DNA from: an uncultured Pseudoflavonifractor sp.
GTDB taxonomy: Bacteria > Bacillota > Clostridia > Oscillospirales > Oscillospiraceae
Length of the DNA stretch: 64,000 bases
Direction of reading: 5' to 3'
Assembly (NCBI GenBank): GCA_947651395.1
Contig: CANSYW010000001.1
Span: 186,001 to 250,000 of the forward strand
Numbering within the stretch: position 1 is the stretch's first letter; each line of letters opens with the position of its first letter. The notes under the pieces were generated by a model that was not told where the DNA came from, searched no databases, and saw nothing but the letters and a program-made list of their open reading frames with translations. Position numbers and translations under genes: made by a program. This document shows positions 60,577 through 64,000 of the stretch, piece by piece.

Positions 60577-61236
60577 ATGCCCCGCATTTTGGTTTCCGGC
60601 GCCCCAAACGGCTGTGACAACTACATCAACGCCATCCTGGCCGCCGGCGGCCAACCTTTCGCCTCCTATCTGCCCCCGGTGGACGGCAGCTATGACGCCC
60701 TCCTCCTCACCGGAGGTGAGGATGTCGACCCCCGCTATTATGGCCAGGACAACACCGCCTCCTCCGGCATTGATCCGGACCGGGATGCGGTGGAGCTATC
60801 CCTTGCCAGGCTCTATCTGGAGCTGGGCAAGCCTATTCTGGGTATTTGTCGCGGGGAGCAGCTCCTCAACGTGGTTTTGGGCGGTGACCTTTTCCAGGAC
60901 ATAGGCGCCGATCCCTGCCTCTTCCACACCCGCGGGGATCTGCCCCAGGACAAGATCCACCCGGTCCGCGCCGCCCCCGGCAGCTTTCTTGAAGCCCTCT
61001 ACGGCCCTGTATTCCAGGTAAACAGCTCCCATCACCAGGCAGTGCATCGACTGGGGGACGGGCTCCAGCCGGCCGCTTGGTCGGAGAGCGGCCTTGTGGA
61101 AGCCTTCCAGCATAAGAGCCTACCCGTGCGGGCGGTCCAATGGCACCCGGAGCGGATGTGCGCCTCCCTCCGCCGCCCGGATACCGTAGACGGCCTCCCC
61201 CTCTTTCAGTGGCTGATCGCCTCCGCCGGAGGCTGA
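60577..61236 (+). CDS. Peptidase C26 family, gamma-glutamyl hydrolase-like
   Basis: A 219-residue class I glutamine amidotransferase fold of the PuuD/C26 group. Catalytic triad visible: Cys91 in GICRGEQLLNVVLGG, His190 and Glu192 in VQWHPERM. Relatives hydrolyse gamma-glutamyl amides. Because peptidoglycan stem peptides contain gamma-D-Glu bonds and the gene ends the peptide-import operon (56 bp after the ATPase), cleavage of imported murein peptides at the gamma-glutamyl link is a reasonable inference. Ends at a terminator. Confidence 0.9.
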   Translation: MPRILVSGAPNGCDNYINAILAAGGQPFASYLPPVDGSYDALLLTGGEDVDPRYYGQDNTASSGIDPDRDAVELSLARLYLELGKPILGICRGEQLLNVVLGGDLFQDIGADPCLFHTRGDLPQDKIHPVRAAPGSFLEALYGPVFQVNSSHHQAVHRLGDGLQPAAWSESGLVEAFQHKSLPVRAVQWHPERMCASLRRPDTVDGLPLFQWLIASAGG

Positions 61237-61263
61237 CCCACCTCTATAGCCGGATATAGCATA

Positions 61264-61295
61264 AGCTCCGGAGCCTCACAGCTCCGGGGCTTTTC
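61264..61295 (+). terminator. Terminator of the peptide-import operon
   Basis: AGCTCCGGAGC / GCTCCGGGGCT stem then TTTTCTT. Confidence 0.8.
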
Positions 61296-61311
61296 TTGAT
61301 ACCACATAAAA

Positions 61312-61383
61312 AGGAAGAGGACCTTCCACTGAAGCGAAAAGTCCTCTTCCTGGTACGGCTGGAGGGTATCGGCTGTGCCGATA
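61312..61383. repeat. tRNA-Arg 3'-end duplicate with flanking hairpins
   Basis: TGGTACGGCTGGAGGG (61351-61366) repeats exactly the 3' end of the nearby tRNA-Arg gene including CCA (61503-61518). It is flanked by a terminator-like hairpin AGGAAGAGGAC/GTCCTCTTCCT (61312-61351) and by TATCGGC/GCCGATA (61367-61383). The remainder of a tRNA is not present here. Confidence 0.75.
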
Positions 61384-61386
61384 TCA

Positions 61387-61444
61387 ACTGCCTCTAAACT
61401 CGCTTCGCTCGTTAATAGGCAGTAGATCGAACCCCAAGGGGTTC
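61387..61444. other. Structured spacer with two further hairpins
   Basis: ACTGCCT/AGGCAGT (61387-61423) and GAACCCC/GGGGTTC (61429-61444) lie between the two tRNA 3'-end copies. No ORF with a ribosome site is seen. Could be a degraded tRNA or mobile-element remnant, or a small structured RNA. Confidence 0.5.
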
Positions 61445-61465
61445 TCGTCCAAACAAGCAGTTACC

Positions 61466-61503
61466 AAAAAGAAAAGACACCCTAAAGGGTGTCTTTTCTT
61501 TTT
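61466..61503 (-). terminator. Terminator of tRNA-Arg
   Basis: AAAAGAAAAGACACCC / GGGTGTCTTTTCTTTT perfect stem directly after the encoded CCA; symmetrical, so it would work on either strand. Confidence 0.88.
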
Positions 61504-61579
61504 GGTACGGCTGGAGGGACTCGAACCCCCGACCTACTGGTTCGTAGCCAGTCACTCTATCCAGCTGAGCTACAGCCGC
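61503..61579 (-). tRNA. tRNA-Arg (ACG anticodon)
   Basis: On the minus strand a complete cloverleaf: acceptor GCGGCTG / CAGCCGT (first pair G-U), D arm GCTCAGCTGGATAGAGT, anticodon stem CTGG-CTACGAA-CCAG with ACG, T arm GGGGGTTCGAGTCCCTC, then A73 and an encoded CCA. ACG, read as ICG after deamination, decodes CGU/CGC/CGA. Confidence 0.96.
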
Positions 61580-61604
61580 ATACCGTCTCACTGACAGCTT
61601 GATT

Positions 61605-61633
61605 ATTTTATCACAGTGAGCGGTAAATTGCAA
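61605..61633 (-). promoter_or_regulatory. Promoter of tRNA-Arg
   Basis: Minus-strand TTGCAA (61633-61628), 17-bp spacer, TAAAAT (61610-61605), about 30 bp before the tRNA. Confidence 0.7.
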
Positions 61634-61707
61634 GCCCTTTTTTCCTCGTTCTCCAATTTTTTACCGACTTTCTTCCATACACCGTCTGATCCCACGGTAC
61701 ACTTCCG

Positions 61708-64000
61708 TCAAAAATCCTCGTCGTCCACATCAAAAGGCGGCCGATCCATGGGTTGAGGGATGGCGTCGCCCTCATAGTCCAGTTCCTCGGGCACCGGCTC
61801 GGAAACGGGCGGGGCGTCGGGCGCCAGATCCACCATGCCCTGCTTGTACTGCATCTCCTGCCACTGCTCCTTGGTGATGAGCACCTGCCGGGGCTTGGAG
61901 CCCTCAAAGGGTCCTACCACCCCTTTCTCCTCCATCTGATCCACCAGCCGGGCGGCCCGGGAGTAGCCAAGCTTCAGTCTGCGCTGGAGCATAGACACCG
62001 AGGCCATGCCCGTCTCCACCACCACCTCGATGGCGGAGGGAAGCAGCTCGTCGAAGGCGCCGTCCACATCCTCGGGGGCAGAGCCGCCCACCCCCTTAGC
62101 GCCCTTCTCCTTCTCGGCCACACTCTTCTCGATCTCGTGGAGAACGCTCTCATCATACTGGGCAGAGCCACCCTGTTTGACAAAGTCCACCACCGCGGCC
62201 ACCTCCTCGTCGGAGATAAGGCAGCCCTGAACACGGGTGGGCTTGCCGGAGCCCAAGGGGAAGTAGAGCATATCGCCCCGGCCCACAAGCTTCTCCGCCC
62301 CGGTCTGATCCAGAATGATCCGGGACTCCAGGGAGGAGGCCACGGCAAAGGCAATGCGGGAGGGAATGTTGGCCTTCATCAGGCCGGTGATCACGTCGGC
62401 GGAGGGCCGCTGGGTGGCGATGATCAGGTGCATGCCGGCGGCACGGCCCATCTGGGCCACCCGGCAAATGGACTCCTCCACCTCCTTAGCCGCCACCAGC
62501 ATCAGGTCGGCCAGCTCGTCGATGACCACCACGATCTGAGGCATCTTCTCCATCTCCCCGGTCTTGACAGCATGGGCGTTGTAAGAGGCCAGATCCCGGA
62601 CGCCCACCTCGGAGAAGGCCCGGTAGCGCTTCATCATCTCCACCACCGCCCACTGGAGAGCGCCGGCGGCCTTCTTGGGATCGGTGACCACAGGGATAAG
62701 CAGATGGGGGATCCCGTTATAGATGCCCAGCTCCACCATTTTGGGATCCACCATGATGAGGCGGACCTCCTCGGGGCCGGCCTTATAGAGCAGGGAGATG
62801 ATCAGGGAGTTGGTACATACAGATTTACCCGAACCGGTGGTGCCGGCAATGAGCAGATGGGGCAGCTTGGCGATATTGCCCACCACACAGTTGCCCCCGA
62901 TGTCCTTGCCCACGGCAAAGGCCACCTTGGAGCTGTGCTCGGTAAAGGTTCCGGAGCCGATCACATCCCGGATGGCCACCGGGGAAACCAGCTTATTGGG
63001 CACCTCAATGCCCACCATGGATATCTTATCGGGGATGGGGGCAATGCGCACCCCGGAGGCCCCAAGAGCCAGGGCAATGTCGTCGGCCAGGTTGGTCAGC
63101 TTATTGAGCCGCACGCCCTGATCCAGCTCCAGCTCGTACCGGGTCACCGAGGGGCCCCGGGTCACATTGACGATACTGGCGTCGATACCGAAGGAGCGGA
63201 TGGTATCGGTGAGCCGGGCCTGGTTGGCCTTCAGCTCCCCCGCCACTCCGGCGGAGTCGGCCTCGCTCCCCTCCCTCAGAAGGGACACCGGGGGATACTC
63301 ATAGGCGGCCGCCGCCTGGCTCAGCGCCTCCTCCACCTCTTGGGAGACCTGGGCCGCAGCCTCGTCAGCCTCCCCCTTCTTCAGCTTGGGCACCGCCGGC
63401 TCCCGCTGGATCTCCGGCGGCTGTACAACCGCCGGAACGAAGGGCTGGAGCGGCTGAGCCGGGGTCTGGAAGGGGGGCTTGGACTGCTCCTCCAAGCTCA
63501 AGGGCTCCGGAGCGGAGCGGACAGCTTCCTGCGCGGTGGAGACCACCTGATCCGGAGTGGGCACCCGGGGCTTACGGTCAAAGAGCCCACGCCGGGGCTC
63601 AGGCTGAGGCTGGGGCTCCTCCTCTTCCTCGCTCTGAGGGAGAGGGCCGTCGTCCACCGGGATATCAATAGCCGCCCGGCGACGCTCCCTGGAAACGGGG
63701 GCGGGCTTTACAGCCCTGGCAGGAACAGGGGCCGAAGGCTCCTCTTCCTCCTCTTCCTCCTCTTCCGGCTCATACTCCCTGCGGGGCGGCCGGCTGCTCA
63801 GCCAGTCCGCCAGATCGGCGGGGGTGATCCGGAAACTGCCCATCAGCAGTCCCGCAAGGCCAAAGGTCAGCACCATCCCGGCGCCGATCTTGCTGAATAT
63901 TACAATGAGACCCTGGGCCACCACCCCGGAGATCACGCCGCCGCAGGTCATGGCTTTGCCGCCCTCCCAGAAGGTCTTGACTACAGCGGCGCTCCAGGAA
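61708..64000 (-). CDS. FtsK/SpoIIIE family DNA translocase (5' truncated)
   Basis: About 763 residues are visible and the frame is open to the right edge, so the N-terminal membrane part is cut; the last hydrophobic segments (MTCGGVISGVVAQGLIVIFS region) are present. Then follow an acidic Glu- and Pro-rich linker, the motor domain with Walker A IAGTTGSGKSVCTNSL and Walker B VVVIDELADLM, and the C-terminal gamma winged helix (VETGMASVSMLQRRLKLGYSRAARLVDQME) that reads chromosome-orientation sequences. It pumps DNA at the division or sporulation septum; whether it is ftsK or spoIIIE cannot be decided. Confidence 0.96.
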   Translation of the reverse strand, partial: SWSAAVVKTFWEGGKAMTCGGVISGVVAQGLIVIFSKIGAGMVLTFGLAGLLMGSFRITPADLADWLSSRPPRREYEPEEEEEEEEEPSAPVPARAVKPAPVSRERRRAAIDIPVDDGPLPQSEEEEEPQPQPEPRRGLFDRKPRVPTPDQVVSTAQEAVRSAPEPLSLEEQSKPPFQTPAQPLQPFVPAVVQPPEIQREPAVPKLKKGEADEAAAQVSQEVEEALSQAAAAYEYPPVSLLREGSEADSAGVAGELKANQARLTDTIRSFGIDASIVNVTRGPSVTRYELELDQGVRLNKLTNLADDIALALGASGVRIAPIPDKISMVGIEVPNKLVSPVAIRDVIGSGTFTEHSSKVAFAVGKDIGGNCVVGNIAKLPHLLIAGTTGSGKSVCTNSLIISLLYKAGPEEVRLIMVDPKMVELGIYNGIPHLLIPVVTDPKKAAGALQWAVVEMMKRYRAFSEVGVRDLASYNAHAVKTGEMEKMPQIVVVIDELADLMLVAAKEVEESICRVAQMGRAAGMHLIIATQRPSADVITGLMKANIPSRIAFAVASSLESRIILDQTGAEKLVGRGDMLYFPLGSGKPTRVQGCLISDEEVAAVVDFVKQGGSAQYDESVLHEIEKSVAEKEKGAKGVGGSAPEDVDGAFDELLPSAIEVVVETGMASVSMLQRRLKLGYSRAARLVDQMEEKGVVGPFEGSKPRQVLITKEQWQEMQYKQGMVDLAPDAPPVSEPVPEELDYEGDAIPQPMDRPPFDVDDEDF

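Noticed and set aside
61351-61440. A second complete tRNA gene
   Set aside because: Only the 16-bp acceptor/T-stem end is present; D and anticodon arms are absent.

Overview
The window is GC-rich, densely coded chromosomal DNA of a spore-forming, anaerobic Firmicute. The best fit is the Oscillospiraceae/Ruminococcaceae group of gut Clostridia (Flavonifractor- or Lawsonibacter-like). The reasons are sporulation and germination genes (spoIIR, spoVAD, spoVAE, a gerS-like lipoprotein beside alr, SleB- and FtsK/SpoIIIE-type proteins), Gram-positive leaders (T-box, THF riboswitch), IreB, strong AGGAGG ribosome sites with frequent GTG/TTG starts, and anaerobe-type enzymes (rubredoxin, TRAP-linked molybdoenzyme). 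The genus is inferred from gene content only. No phage, insertion sequence or CRISPR array was seen.

Layout. 1-16.3 kb is mostly minus-strand housekeeping: a truncated membrane protein, a K+/H+ antiporter, folT under a THF riboswitch, a Toprim/RNase M5-like protein, a DUF4914 P-loop protein, holA, a MATE pump, a P1 peptidase (plus strand), rubredoxin, spoIIR, ispE, DUF1015, thrH, an aminotransferase with its Lrp regulator, and a uracil-DNA glycosylase. 16.5-25.1 kb (plus) holds an aldolase/cupin/SDR trio, then a BMP-family ABC importer (lipoprotein, ATPase, two permeases) and a secreted stalk-domain protein. 25.1-35.9 kb carries a SleB-like hydrolase, guaB with a thioesterase and a zinc-ribbon protein, spoVAD-spoVAE, a ferritin-like protein, a hemolysin III protein, and the minus operon nnrD-gerS-alr-mazF plus an exported protein. 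35.9-40.3 kb is T-box-controlled pheST, ireB and a 50-residue ORF.

41.4-49.9 kb (minus) is the most distinctive accessory unit: a TRAP transporter (dctP, dctQ, dctM), an FAD/NAD(P) oxidoreductase, a cytoplasmic molybdopterin enzyme and a four-cluster ferredoxin, followed by two IclR regulators. Most of its coding regions overlap by 4 bp. It reads as import and redox conversion of one organic acid whose identity cannot be seen.

50.2-61.2 kb is a divergent cell-wall recycling region: murQ-anmK-GNAT on one side; a MurR/RpiR regulator, an AmiE-like serine hydrolase, a five-gene oligopeptide ABC importer and a class I glutamine amidotransferase-like peptidase on the other. Repeated GAAATTT elements sit at its control points. 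The window ends with tRNA-Arg(ACG), a duplicated tRNA 3' end amid a dense run of hairpins, and the C-terminal part of an FtsK/SpoIIIE translocase that runs off the right edge.
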